Below, piece after piece: positions 39,364-50,654 of a DNA stretch of 64,000 nucleotides. This DNA comes from Pithys albifrons albifrons (lineage: Eukaryota; Chordata; Aves; Passeriformes; Thamnophilidae). Every line of letters starts with the position of its first letter. Position 1 is the first letter of the stretch. Below the pieces are notes generated by a model, which worked only from the letters and a program-made list of their open reading frames with translations, was not told the origin of the DNA and did no database searches. The DNA is taken from contig NC_092461.1 of NCBI RefSeq assembly GCF_047495875.1, positions 64,592,299 through 64,656,298 on the forward strand. The letters run 5' to 3'. The translations under genes and the position numbers were made by a program.

Positions 39364-42214
39364 GTTTGCAAAACTGAAGAATAAGTTGATTCAAGTTACA
39401 CTAAAAAACTGCACATATTTCCCTGTCATTGCACAACCAAGTGAGTAACAGATTCATATAATCAAGTGGATTCTGTCCTGACAACTTCCAGGAGAGCCAC
39501 AATAAATTCACTTGGTCCATTTTAACTCTTCTGTGATCATCTCATGTACACAGCACAAGTTGTACCTGGTTTAGGCTTGTTTCTCTCCTTATCTTATGAG
39601 CTGCACTATGGACGTGCCTCAAGCTCTTCTTGTTCTTTTCTATTGTTCATACTTTTCTTTTGGATGAAAATTATGTGGTGTTCAGATGCTGACATGGAGT
39701 TTACATCCTAATATGGAGTAACGTATAACTAGAAGAGCAACCAACTCCAAAAACTGATGCTCTAATTTTCATACTGCAGACAATGCCAGAGCCTGACGAA
39801 GTCATTCTTTTGAGAAATGTGTCAATAAATCTACAAAAGACAATATAAAACTCTAAATATGACAAGTCATAAATCATACTAAGAATTGTGGGAGTTGTTT
39901 CCAAAAGGGACACCAAAAAAACCAAAATTTCCAGGCCAGATCAGAACTTCAAATGCTGCAAATTTATGAATAACATAATGTGGGTTTTTAATTTATGTAC
40001 TCTCTGGAAGAAAACCTGTACTGAAGCTTCAGAGAAATAGGTTTAGAAGAAAAATAAGATTGTCTAGTCTTTAAATTCAGGTTAGTTACTTGGCAGGTAG
40101 AAAATCTTCCCAGATACCTAGGTCCAAACTGCTTTAGCAAAATTAAAGTCAAAGAAGTGACATCCATTTATACTGCATCAGGACTTGGCCTCTAATTAAG
40201 GCTTCTTTCGTGTTTTTTCTTTGTTTTTGTTTTTTGTCACTGTGGTCAGGTATAGAACTGAGCTACTCGAGTAACAACGCTTACTTAAATCATGGGTGGC
40301 AGGTTGAGCTTTCAAACCTGTTTTCCATTTCCAGCCATTCAAGAAATAATCTGTCTAAGAATAATCTACTCAAAGGACAGTATGAAACACTTAATGCATT
40401 ATAAAAACCCAACAAATCCTTGAAATTACCAGTTCTATCCATTTATGATGGAAAAAAAATCCTCTTTCCTTATATTTTGAATGTTCTTTTCCTATCTTCA
40501 TCAACACTAAGTTCTTTGGGACATTGATGCCTTTCTGTAAGTGTTTCATGCTTGTGTTTGGCTAATTCTGTATTGCAAATAGTAACAGTTTTGTTTGTTC
40601 TTTTCTCAAAGCTAAAATTGCTGAGGATTTGGTTCTCCCATTTTTGTCACCAGCAATTGTCTGAATAATCACACTCTCCACAAATTAAAACAGGGTTTTT
40701 ATTTTAAAATAAAGTGACCTTTGCAGAAATGAATGGTATACTATCATTTTACAGATTTTATCTTAGAATGTACCTTTTTTTTCCCCAAGGAAGATGGCAA
40801 GCATTAGAGTTTGTGTTTTTGAGTCTTCAGAAATTTATAAGTTGCTGGAAAATTTTCCCTTGTACTCATTATTGTTTGGCATCCAGCTCAGTTTTGAAGT
40901 ATTGGCCCTTGTTCCACTTGGGACATATGAGCATTCATGAGGATGAAAATAATATTAGGATGTCCAGGGTGTTGTGAATATTGTCATTCCAAATGAAACA
41001 ACAGCAAAAATGGTTTGCTCCTCCATCCATAACATTTCACAGACTTTTTTGGAGTATTTCTGACAAATCATGGTAAACTTATAACAGTAACTCTGTACAG
41101 ACAGTAAACAGAGGTGCTTCTGCCCCGTGGATTAGATAGGAAAGCTGTTAAGTTCACTAGACTCATTCTGGATTTCGAAATTTTGTGCTTTCCTCCTAGT
41201 GAATCATTGCCAGGAACAGCTCTCTGTGCTCCTTTTCAGACCCTACATTTCTACAACATATCTGTACAGCCTTGCTCCACATGAGAAGAATTGCATGGGT
41301 ACTTTGAAAGCCTGTCTTTGGCATGGGAGGTCTGTACTGCTGCAAAGCCATGATGTCTCACAGCTATCAGCAAAAAGACATTTGACTATTTGTCATAAGC
41401 AGGCAAAATGTACATGTTGAATCTGGTTTGGTGCTTTCACTGTCCCATTCTATACATTTCACCTACACTCTCTATACATTTCACCTACAAAGTCCATAAT
41501 GACTGGCTCCATTGACCTCTGACTCCCCACTGACTGTTATCTAGTCTTTTTACTATGATTTTTGTACTGTTTCATGCCCCTTTCCCCTCTCCCTGTTAAA
41601 ACTCTCCACTGGTTTTATTTAAGCTCTCCCTAAGCCTACAAGTTTGGGGAGCTATTCTGAACAAAATATATTAAAAAACAAGCTGGTTTTCCAGGTGGGT
41701 TTTCCCAAGCTCTCACAGCTCCCATTCAAGTAAAGTTTTTACAGTTACATCTGTGCAAACAGTGAAAACAAATACAGTGTAATGGCACAGAGCTGAAGGA
41801 AGTTAAGTGCACCTCTCCACCTGCCAAGGCCCAGATGTGGGGAAATAACATGGCACAAAGACCCCAAATATCGGGACACGGCAAAATTATTGCTACAGAA
41901 GGCTTCAGTACTATGTCAGTTTAATTTCTTGAGGCATAATCTTTTCTGTAGCCATTGTTTTCCCATTCCTGCTGCAAGCAGTTTTAGCACCAACCATGAG
42001 ATAAGATTTATAATGTCTCTAAAACCAGAAATGAGCAAAATGTTTGTCTGCAAAGAAGATGCCCATCATTAAGAGAGGCCATAAAGAGAGGTGTTTGTGT
42101 CTATTACCAGAGGTTGGTAAGACATAACTTACAGCAGAACTTACTGCTTTACAGAGTTTGAGCAAAAGAAAAGTCTTCTTTCTGAAATTTCTGAGATTTT
42201 CTTACCTTCTCCAG
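39364..42214. other. Noncoding; small tandem duplication
   Basis: No gene is recognised. The 19-mer TCTATACATTTCACCTACA occurs at 41449-41467 and again at 41471-41489, separated by CTC. This is a recent-looking slippage or duplication product. Confidence 0.5.
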
Positions 42215-42288
42215 GCCCCCCCTCCCCTCCCCTTCCCCCCCTTCCCCCCCCTCCCCCCCCTTTCCCCTCCCCTTCCCCCCCCTCCCCC
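42215..42288 (+). repeat. C-rich polypyrimidine tract
   Basis: A nearly pure run of C with interspersed T (blocks of 4-8 C). The minus strand is therefore a G-run array with many possible G-quadruplex combinations, and the plus strand could form i-motif. It produces a low-complexity glycine-rich ORF on the minus strand that is not a protein. Confidence 0.95.
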
Positions 42289-42984
42289 AAATAAGGCCAG
42301 TAATGCTCACACTTAATCTCTTTTTCTTCATAAATCCTCTTACTGATTCTCACCAGCTGATACTGCCTGGCACAAAAAAGCAGTACTGTTTCTTAAAGAT
42401 GTTTCTCAAAGATGTTTCTCAAACAGAGGACTATCCTGTTAGCTCTAGACATTTGTATCTACCAGACAGGCACAAACTGACATTACTAAGAGATGGTGAA
42501 AGCCTGGAAACCTTCTGAGATGTACTGGACTCCATACGTCTTCTCGAACTGGGTCAGACTTCAGTTCTATTCTATCCAGTACATGATCCTTAATAATAAA
42601 TATGACAATGCTAGACTGTGTACAGCACAACACTCCCTCAAATACGCTCCTGTTTTGTGCAGTCTTGTGTAGTTTGTGAGCTGAACAAGCCAGACACATC
42701 TTCCTGTTTAAACTGCCCTATTTTGCTATCTTTATTAGTGTTTACATCTACAGTGCTAGAAGTTATGCTTTATTTTTTTCCCTTTTTGGACATTTGACCA
42801 GAAGAGTGTTTCCTGAAAGCTGGAAAAGGCCCTCTATTCCTAATTGCCTTTCCTATTTTGTTGAGTATTCTCCCTGATTCTTTTCCAGACCTTCAGGACA
42901 AGTTATGTCTTGATGCACATAGGTTTGTTTCTAAGTTAACAATTAATATAAACAATAATTCAGAAAGCAAGGGAATCTGTAGAG
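42289..42984. other. Noncoding; short tandem duplication
   Basis: AAAGATGTTTCTC is repeated in tandem at 42395-42407 and 42408-42420. Nothing else is recognised before the CR1 copy starts. Confidence 0.5.
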
Positions 42985-43596
42985 AGATCCTGTCCTGTAT
43001 CAAAAATAGCGTGGCCAGCAGGACCAGGGAAGCGATCCTTTCCTTGTACTCTGCATTGGTGAGGCCACACCTTGAGTATTGTGCTCAGTTCTGGGCCCCT
43101 CAGTTCAGGAAAGATATTGAGGTACAGGAGTGGGTCCAGAGAAGAGCAACAAGGCTGGTGAAGGGACTGGAGCACAAGTCCTGTGGGGAGAAGCTGAGGG
43201 AGCTGGGATTGTTTAGCCTGGAGAAGAGGAGGCTTAGAGGTGATCTCATCACTCTCTATAACTTCCTGAAGGGAAGTTCTAGCCAGGTGGGGGTTGGTCT
43301 TCTTCTCCCAGGCACTCAGCAATAGGACAAGGGGGCACAGGCTTAACCTCTGCCAGGGGAAATTTAAGTTGGAGATCAGAAAGAAATTCTTTCCAGAGAG
43401 AGTAATCAGGCATTGGAATGGACTGCCCAGAGAGGTGGTGGATTCCCCATCCCTGGAGGTTTTTAAACTGAGATTGGACGTGGCACTGAGTGCCATGATC
43501 TAGTAAACAGACTGGAGTTGGACCAACGGTTGGACTTGGTGATCTTAGAGGTCCTTTCCAACCCAATTGATTCTGTGATTCTATGATTCTATGATT
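42985..43596 (+). mobile_element. CR1 LINE, 5'-truncated, relatively young copy
   Basis: Contains the C-terminal end of CR1 ORF2 and the 3' UTR. Readable peptide landmarks are [33 protein letters not shown] and [13 protein letters not shown], then in another frame [20 protein letters not shown]. The junction near 43285-43300 has one extra base relative to the copy at 50655 (ttggtcttcttctccc versus ctggtgtcttctccc), so the frame is broken there. The element ends in tandem ATTCTATG octamers (43571-43596), the CR1 hallmark. It is about 95% identical by eye to the minus-strand copy at 50655-51265. The truncation at about 42985 falls well inside ORF2. Confidence 0.95.
42986..43503 (+). pseudogene. 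Broken CR1 ORF2 C-terminus
   Basis: This is the last part of the CR1 reverse-transcriptase/endonuclease polyprotein, after the catalytic RT motifs. It reads in one frame to a stop at 43325 and in the +1 frame from about 43294 to a stop at 43503, so a single-base insertion splits it. No RT active site is present. It is not functional. Confidence 0.85.
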
Positions 43597-45028
43597 GGAA
43601 AATAATTGGCTGGTAAAATTACAAAATTACAGCTGTAAGTAATACAAGAAAGGATATAGATAGCACTGTAATAAGCAACTTCTTTTTAAATGATGCCAAC
43701 ATCTGGATGAATGGAAAAGGGCAATTGAAAATACAAAAATACCTTGTATTTACCTTCTGGCAACACAGACAGTTCACATCTGCCAAATTAGGATTGGTAA
43801 TGAGGTCATGTACCCTTGGGCTTCTGTAAGGAAAATTCTGTTTGCTTGATTTTTCCCCAAATATGTACTATATTTTAAGTTTTATCAAGGGGAAATAATC
43901 TGTTGGTCTAGTAAGAGTGAAATCTAGTGCTTAATAGAAATTACATAAAATCCTAGAGTCATCCTTTTTTTGTTAGCTTACATTAGATGGAAGAATTGGA
44001 CAAGAAGGGTGTTTAGATTTCAAGTGTAAGGATATGTTTTCTGTCATGTTACTTCAGTCTCAGGATCTTTTTAAGAAGATATACTTGTCAAGTTGTAATG
44101 TAGGTTTCAATCATTTCTGGCAGTGGAATATAGTGGAAATTGATGAATATGAACAGCAAATGGGGGGGGAAAATATAGCAAATGCCCTCATATAGATACC
44201 AATGTGTCCAAGTTACTTGACTCTTCAATTTGTCCCAACAGCTGGCTTGCTATTTTCGTGTGTTTGTTCCTAACCACATCTGTGAATCTTTTGGTCTTGT
44301 CATGAGGCTAAAGTTTTATATATATGATCAAATAGTGTGGTAATTTATCAGCAAGAGGTTAATACATAGATAGGACCCTATTCCACAAATAACAAACTGA
44401 TACAAGAAAGGTTATTTAATAGAGTGCAATTAATAATAATAGGGTAACATTTAATAGGGTGCATTAAAATATGGCCTTATATTAGTGGGTACTGTGCAAA
44501 CAGGCAAGTGTTCTCCACTTGTATTTATCTCAGAAGTATCCATCTCTGTAAGAAAAGGAAGAATATTTTAGAGAAAAAGATTTTTATACCTAAAAGCTTG
44601 TAGCTTTCTCAATTACTTGTTTCATTGACAAAATCAGCTGTTCTGATGGGAGATGTTACTGTCAGTTGTGAATCCTGACTGGTGCATGTCCTTAAACCTC
44701 TGTGGGTAGTGATCAGCAGTAATTCTATCACTTGTTTTGCTGACAGTTTTGAAGGTTGTTGATCCTCTTTGCCAAAAAAGTCAGGACTAATGATATCTTA
44801 TTTGTCTACACCTTCTCTGGAAAGGTTGAGACTAAGTCTTTCCTTCAGTTCTGATATTATTGTTGTCAGCTAAATGGACCTATAAAGATCCTATTTAGTT
44901 GTTGAAAACTTTTGATTTGGGTTTTGTTGCCTAGTGTTCTCCTGAGTCCAGTTTCCTTGAATATTAATGTATAAAAAATTTGGTCCTTGTTCTGGCTTTC
45001 ATAGCATAGGCATAAGAAATATATTATC
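43597..45028. other. Noncoding, no feature recognised
   Basis: Very AT-rich, with a short G-run at 44162-44169. No repeat or gene is recognised. Confidence 0.5.
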
Positions 45029-45619
45029 TGTTATGGGTTTAACCAAGTAGGCCAAGAAGTTAGGCTTTAAAGTTCAAACCAGGCCTGAAATTGTCAGCTG
45101 ACTTCTTCCAGCCAATAATGTTGTATTCCATACCATACTACATCATCTCAAAAGGTGTAAAATCCAGTGTGTGGGAGTGGCTTAGTTAGTTCCATCATGG
45201 CTGCAGTAAGAGGAGGACATCTAGCAGCTCCTCTACTATGCTAGGCCCTCCTCCTGTTGCCTCTGCTTGCATTTTGTTTGCATTCAGGGAAGTAGAAATA
45301 TTTTGTTGTTATACTTTCTCTTTCTTGCTGAGTGTCTTTTAGAGTGCTTATGAATTCAGAGTAATGGGCTTTGTATTAACTGGAGAGTGGGAAATTATTC
45401 CTTGTTATATACATGTAACTCGTGAAAGTGTGTGTTATATTGTGGTTTTCTCTTAATTTTCTCTTCTCTGTAAAATATATGTAGTTTTAGTATAAACCTG
45501 GTGTGAAGGTGTTTTATTCCCCCTCTCCCTCTTCTTTTTCCCTTGGCTGGTTGGGAGGAGGTGGAACCCTTTTCACCCTGTCCTGGACAGCTGGCATTTT
45601 GCCAGCTCAACCCAGGACA
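45029..45619 (+). mobile_element. Solo ERV LTR (ERVL-like) with perfect TTATC duplication
   Basis: The element is 591 bp, starts TGTTATGGGTTTAACC and ends AACCCAGGACA. The first and last 11 bases form an imperfect inverted repeat (TGTTATGGGTT versus TGTCCTGGGTT). Identical TTATC flanks it at 45024-45028 and 45620-45624, a 5-bp target duplication as expected for ERVL-type integration. A TATA-like box (agtataaacc) lies at about 45487-45497. No internal viral sequence is present, so it arose by LTR-LTR recombination. The start matches from memory a common bird LTR type (TGTYATGGTTTAACC). Confidence 0.93.
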
Positions 45620-45624
45620 TTATC

Positions 45625-45919
45625 TCAAAAGATTTTGATATTTCTAGTAACTCATGGCTACATTTGAGATTGTGTTCCTTGGCTTTTTCAATGGTCAAGA
45701 GAAAAGGAGAATGTATCTGACCTCTCATAGGTATCTGCTTTATGATGGGATGGATCACATCTTGGAAGAGTATGTCTCTCTGCTGCTAACACAAGAGTCA
45801 AGGCAAGTAATCTGTACATAGAGTCTCCTCTGTAGACATCTATGTGATTGAATGAATCCCACCCAGAGCATGCTGTCACTTTTTCAGAGTTGTAAAATTT
45901 CAAGCCAACTGAATCCTGA
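45625..45919. other. Spacer between LTR and CR1
   Basis: Unique-looking sequence of about 295 bp between the solo LTR and the older CR1 copy. No feature is recognised. Confidence 0.5.
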
Positions 45920-46500
45920 GCTGCATGAAAAGAAGTGTGGCCAGCAGGTGATTCTATCCCTCTACTCTGCTCTTGGACTACTGTGAAGAGTTCTGGAGTT
46001 CTCAAAATGAGGGACGTGGAACTGTTGGAGCAAGTCCAGAGGAGAGCCATGAAGTTGATAAGAGGACTGGAGCACCTCCCTTACAAAGACAGACTGAGAA
46101 AGTTGGGGCCATTCAGCCTGGAGAAGAGAAGGTTGCATGGAGATGTAATGACAACTTTCCAGTACCTTATGGGGACCTACAGGGATGCCAGAGAGGGACT
46201 ATTCGCCAGGAACTGTAGTGATAGGACAATGAGTAATGGGTAAAAATTGAAAGAGAGGAAATTTAGGTTAGATATTAGGAAGAAATGTTTTTACTCTGAG
46301 TGTGGTTAGACACTGGAACAGGTTGCCCAGGGAGGTTGTGAATGCCCCATGAGTAGTGTTCAAAGCCAGGTTGGATAAAGCCTTGAGTAACCTGGTCTAG
46401 TGGGATGTGTCTTCTCCCATGGCAGAGGGGTTTGGGACTAGATGATATCTAAGGTCCATTCCAACTCCTTTACATTCTCTGTTTCTGTGATTCTATGATT
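45920..46500 (+). mobile_element. Older CR1 LINE 3' fragment
   Basis: Begins with 'ctgcatgaaaagaagtgtgg' and 'ccagcaggtgattctatccc', typical of CR1 ORF2. It continues through 'ttcagcctggagaagagaag' and 'aggaagaaatgtttttactc', and ends 'tgattctatgatt'. It is clearly diverged (gaps, several stops) and of a different subfamily from the 42985 and 50655 copies. The frame 45935-46243 retains the peptide landmarks GLEHLPYKDRLRKLGPFSLE and KRRLHGDV. Confidence 0.93.
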
Positions 46501-49016
46501 AACAGAAGCAGCTGAAGGAGAACATACAGTGTTTGAAAATCTGTTCTTTTACCTCCACCTCACTGATTTGAATGCAGATTGAGAGTGCTCACAGGCTAAC
46601 AGCTGTTTAGTGACCTATGTGACATGTTTTGAGAGTTCAGATTTGGGTTTTTCAAAGTCCTAAAAATAACCTTTCTGCCATCCACCTGCTCCATTGCCAC
46701 TGCCTGCATGCTTGGGGTGTTTGCTTGGGCATGTTAAACATGCCTTTTTTTACCTCCTTGAAAACAAGCTCTTTAGGTAGTTATGTCAAATGCAACAATA
46801 AGGCGAAAAATACAAATGTATCTGATAATGAAAATGAACTCTCTTGTCTAAAGCCATTACCAACCAGTAAAGGACCAGGAGACAAAGACTTCTTAAATAC
46901 AGAATTGCAGCCAAGCTCTCTACTGTCTTGATATAATTTTTCAATGCCAACTACGACCTTTGTCCTAATTTTGTAAATAATTCATGGTTTAACCCCAAGT
47001 TGCATCAAATTTGCATCTATGAATCCTGCTGACAGCTAAGCTCTTTGGAGACTACACTGACCAGAAAGCTAAGAGTGAAGCTGGGGACGCAGTGTTCTCT
47101 GTTCAGGGCATCTGGCTAAGGAACAACATTCCAAAGGAAAACAGCATTAGAAAATGTTGAAAAATCCATGTGAAAGCCTTTCAGCCCTAGAAATAACAAG
47201 GCACAATTTGAATGCCTTTCACTCTCTCTATCTCAAATTCTTATTTGAGAAAGCCATACCCCAAGAGAGTTTTGGCCTTAAATGTACTGGAGATTCCCTG
47301 AATACCTCTGTGCACTTTGCTACTGCAAATGCCTTCATATAGAACCACGACTCCAGGCAGTGGTATAAAACTCTGAGGCATAAAGAAGAATTAGTGTTGT
47401 GCTTCCCTGGACTACCAGGGACTACCAGCCATTGAGAGGGCAGGGGATACAATTGTATCAGGACCTGTAGGTTGACACAGAGGTGAGCAAAGACAAAAGC
47501 AAGTATCAGACAAGGTGGTCAGGTGTTTTTTAACTCCTGCCAAGGCACATGCCAGCCCGGGGTGCCAGAGGTTATTTGGGGAAGACAGTAGCCTTATTGC
47601 CTGTTGAAGAGGTTTACATTATCCTCTATTCAATTTCCAGGGGATGTTACTATGTGCCTAGCAGGACTAGAAGTCAGGAAAAGGATTAAAAATGCAACTT
47701 TCCTTAAAACATTCATGCAAAATCTGTATCTACCTAGTTGAATGCCTAAATAACTTAGCCTTTCTGAGGATTATATAACTATGCATTTTCCAAGTACAAC
47801 ACTAAGTCAAGGAGATTTCCTGAAAAGGCTGGCTACCCAGAGCCCCCCAGCAGAGAAGCATTAATATATTAATAATATCTGTTTGTATAACTGGGCAACA
47901 AAGTTGTGGAGTGTTATTCAATCAAGTGATGCTAGACAAGTTAGAAAATGCTTGTGATACCATTTTGAGATGCTTTGATTACAGAAGTGTTCATAATGCA
48001 AAGATGTTGCCACTAAATCCCTGGTACATGTTCATACCCTGGGGACCCTATGAGGGTTCGAGAGTTGTTTTTTGTAGACAGTTAAACTTCACAGGGACTC
48101 AGAACCAGATGTGTTTTGTTGTCTTGAGACTGCAAAGGATTACTAAAGAGAAGAAAAATGTCTCTTAAATTTTCCATTATTGGTGTTGCCCCATTCACCG
48201 AAGGTTCCCAGCCCTTCATTAGTGCAGAGACACACAAACAGTGGATGTGAAGTTTCTTAACAGCTGCACGGGTAGACTTCACAGAGCAAAAGTAGGATGG
48301 AAGAGGCAGCTGATGAAAGAACCTCCAGAAATCTATGCAATAAAAATGTTTCCAACCATAACTTTAAAATAATAACTATGCTGTTCATCAGGCATTACAG
48401 CCAATAGCTCATGCTCTTTCCCTTGCATCATACACTTGCATCCCACTGGTAATGACTTGTTCTTTGAATTGCAATTAACCTATTTAAGACCAATTAAGAA
48501 ACAGATCTTGAATAGGCTGCAGTATTACAGCTCAGTACTCACAGAAGATGACAATGATGTTTTAATTAAATATGGGAGCAAAAGGTCTCAAACTGAAGCT
48601 TACAGCTAACTAAGCAGCAGTCATTTGGTTACTGAACAGGCAAGGAGCTTTATGGTCTCCTTCCACATGGTTCAGCCTCCATAGCTCTCAAGTTTGCTTA
48701 AGGCTAAATAGCTTTCCTAATCTATTATTGCACACAAGAAGTCCCTCCCGCCCCCATTTTCCAGATCACAGTTTGGTATGTTTTAACAGACAATGATAAT
48801 CCCTTGGTTTTTGCAGGGCAAGAGTATTGCTGATAAAGTGATTTCATTTAGGCAAATTAACTCTGTTAGTTATATGAAAGATTGAACACTGTTATCTTAT
48901 GCCGGTATGTGCAAAGTCTCATAAGTGCAAAATACACATTGAGGGCCAATTTCACGTGAAAAACCTCCTGATAGTATAAGAGCTGGTTAATATTTCTGAA
49001 TTATTAAGTCTGACAG
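46501..49016. other. Noncoding, no feature recognised
   Basis: No gene or dated repeat is recognised. The stretch 48380-48640 is repeat-free and AT/TAAT-rich and could be a conserved noncoding segment, but nothing in the sequence proves it. Confidence 0.45.
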
Positions 49017-49860
49017 CATAATCATGCTTTTTTTGTTGTTTAGGCTGTTGATACCAGATGTTTAATGCACAATAAAATGTGATAGTGTAATAGGAGGCAG
49101 TTTAAGGAAGTGCAATTTTGGAAAATGAAGAAACTAGTTGGGGTAATTTAAAGCATAAAAACAGATGCTGGTGGAGCTGCTTTAGTTTCAAATAAAGTGG
49201 AAGCGTTTCCTTAGAAACCTATAGATATTCCCAATCATTTGCTTTTCTCTCCTGGTATTGCTGTGGCCAGTTTAGGCTGGGAAGTCAGGTCTAAGTATTG
49301 AAGTGTTGTTTCTCACTATTACATGGTGTTCAACACTGTGCCTTGGCTGTGGTCACCGCAAACATGAAGGAGGGATCCCTCCACTGCATCAGGGGCGATT
49401 GTTCTGCATCTAGTGGTTATTTAGCACGAGGACACAAGGCCAAATGAAAAGCTTGACTGCAATGTTCTTCCTGGTGTAGGACTGGATTCTAAGAAAGTCT
49501 TGTAGGTGTTTGCAGGGGCACCAGCTTTGAATTTGGATGTATTACTAAGTTGGCTCTAAAAGTTGGCTGAATTTAAACCACATGATGTTCCTGTTAACTA
49601 TCATAATTTGAGGTTATTAAAAAAATACTGCACAATAGGATAAAACACTATTATACATTTATTTAAAATGTATACTTCACAAGATATATGTATATATGTA
49701 TAGTCAACAAGTTGCACATTAAATACTAGCCTCATATGGAAGCAACAGACAATAATCAGTACTGATCAGTATTTTGAGACTGCTGTGTCTAATAACATAA
49801 TCATGCTTCCCCTCTCCTTGCTTCTTCTTTTGGCACCAGATGTTTAAAACACAGTAAAAC
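49017..49860 (+). repeat. Diverged local duplication (two ~65-bp arms)
   Basis: 49017-49079 (cataatcatgctt ... ataccagatgtttaatgcac, aataaaa) and 49795-49860 (cataatcatgctt ... gcaccagatgtttaaaacac, agtaaaa) share the same ordered words with similar internal spacing, 778 bp apart. This could be an old local duplication or two copies of an unrecognised old repeat. The match is short and by eye. Confidence 0.4.
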
Positions 49861-50654
49861 AGAACCTTAATATTCTCTGTAATTAATGGGTGAAAGCACA
49901 GAAGTATATACACGCAGGTTGTGTTTCTATTAAGACATTGTCATATAATTTATGAGAGAAAACAGATGTTCCTTTAAACAATTTTCACTTGGTGTGCCTG
50001 GAATTCCCCTTGAGAAATGAGAAGTTGTGGGAATTTTCCATGACATAAAGGAGTGAGTTTCATACTTAAAAAGTAGTTGTTATTGTACACAGCCAAAAAC
50101 TTTACCATGGCAAGAGCCATTCCAGTTTGATTATACATCTCCTTGCACAATGCAAGAGGTCCAGATCAACTGAGGCAAAGAGTTAACTTAGAAGAGATTA
50201 GGTCTGTTCTGATCTCTGGCTATTTAAGATCTGGAATTGGGGTTTATTTTCCTTTTTATTTTCCTTTTTTTTGTTTTCAAAGTCACTGCTTCTTGTTGCC
50301 TCCAGTAAGCTCTGTCAGATCCGCTTTGACAACCATCTGAACACAACTGGTATTGCAACTGTCTTCAGTGGCTCTGACTTTCAGAGAACAGCTGCTGAGA
50401 GCTTTCTAATGACAGAGGCTTTGTTAAGGCATCACAACACAACCACAAAAAGAAAGCAGCCACATAAGCCTTAGTTCAAATGGGGTTTGGGTCACTGACT
50501 TGGTGGCATAGTGCATTTCATCTTCAATGACCTTGCAAGTATATTTTAGCACAGTATCTTTCAAAAGTGAAGAAATTATTTTCAACCCATGAAAAAGTGT
50601 GGAGAAAATAAAAGAACAGAGTGAGAAACTACAAAAGTAGAAGCCAGACTCAAG
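49861..50654. other. Noncoding, no feature recognised
   Basis: AT-rich unique-looking sequence up to the 3' end of the minus-strand CR1. No gene is recognised. Confidence 0.5.

Noticed and set aside
42141..42353. Glycine-rich minus-strand ORFs
   Set aside because: They are translations of the C-rich simple repeat.
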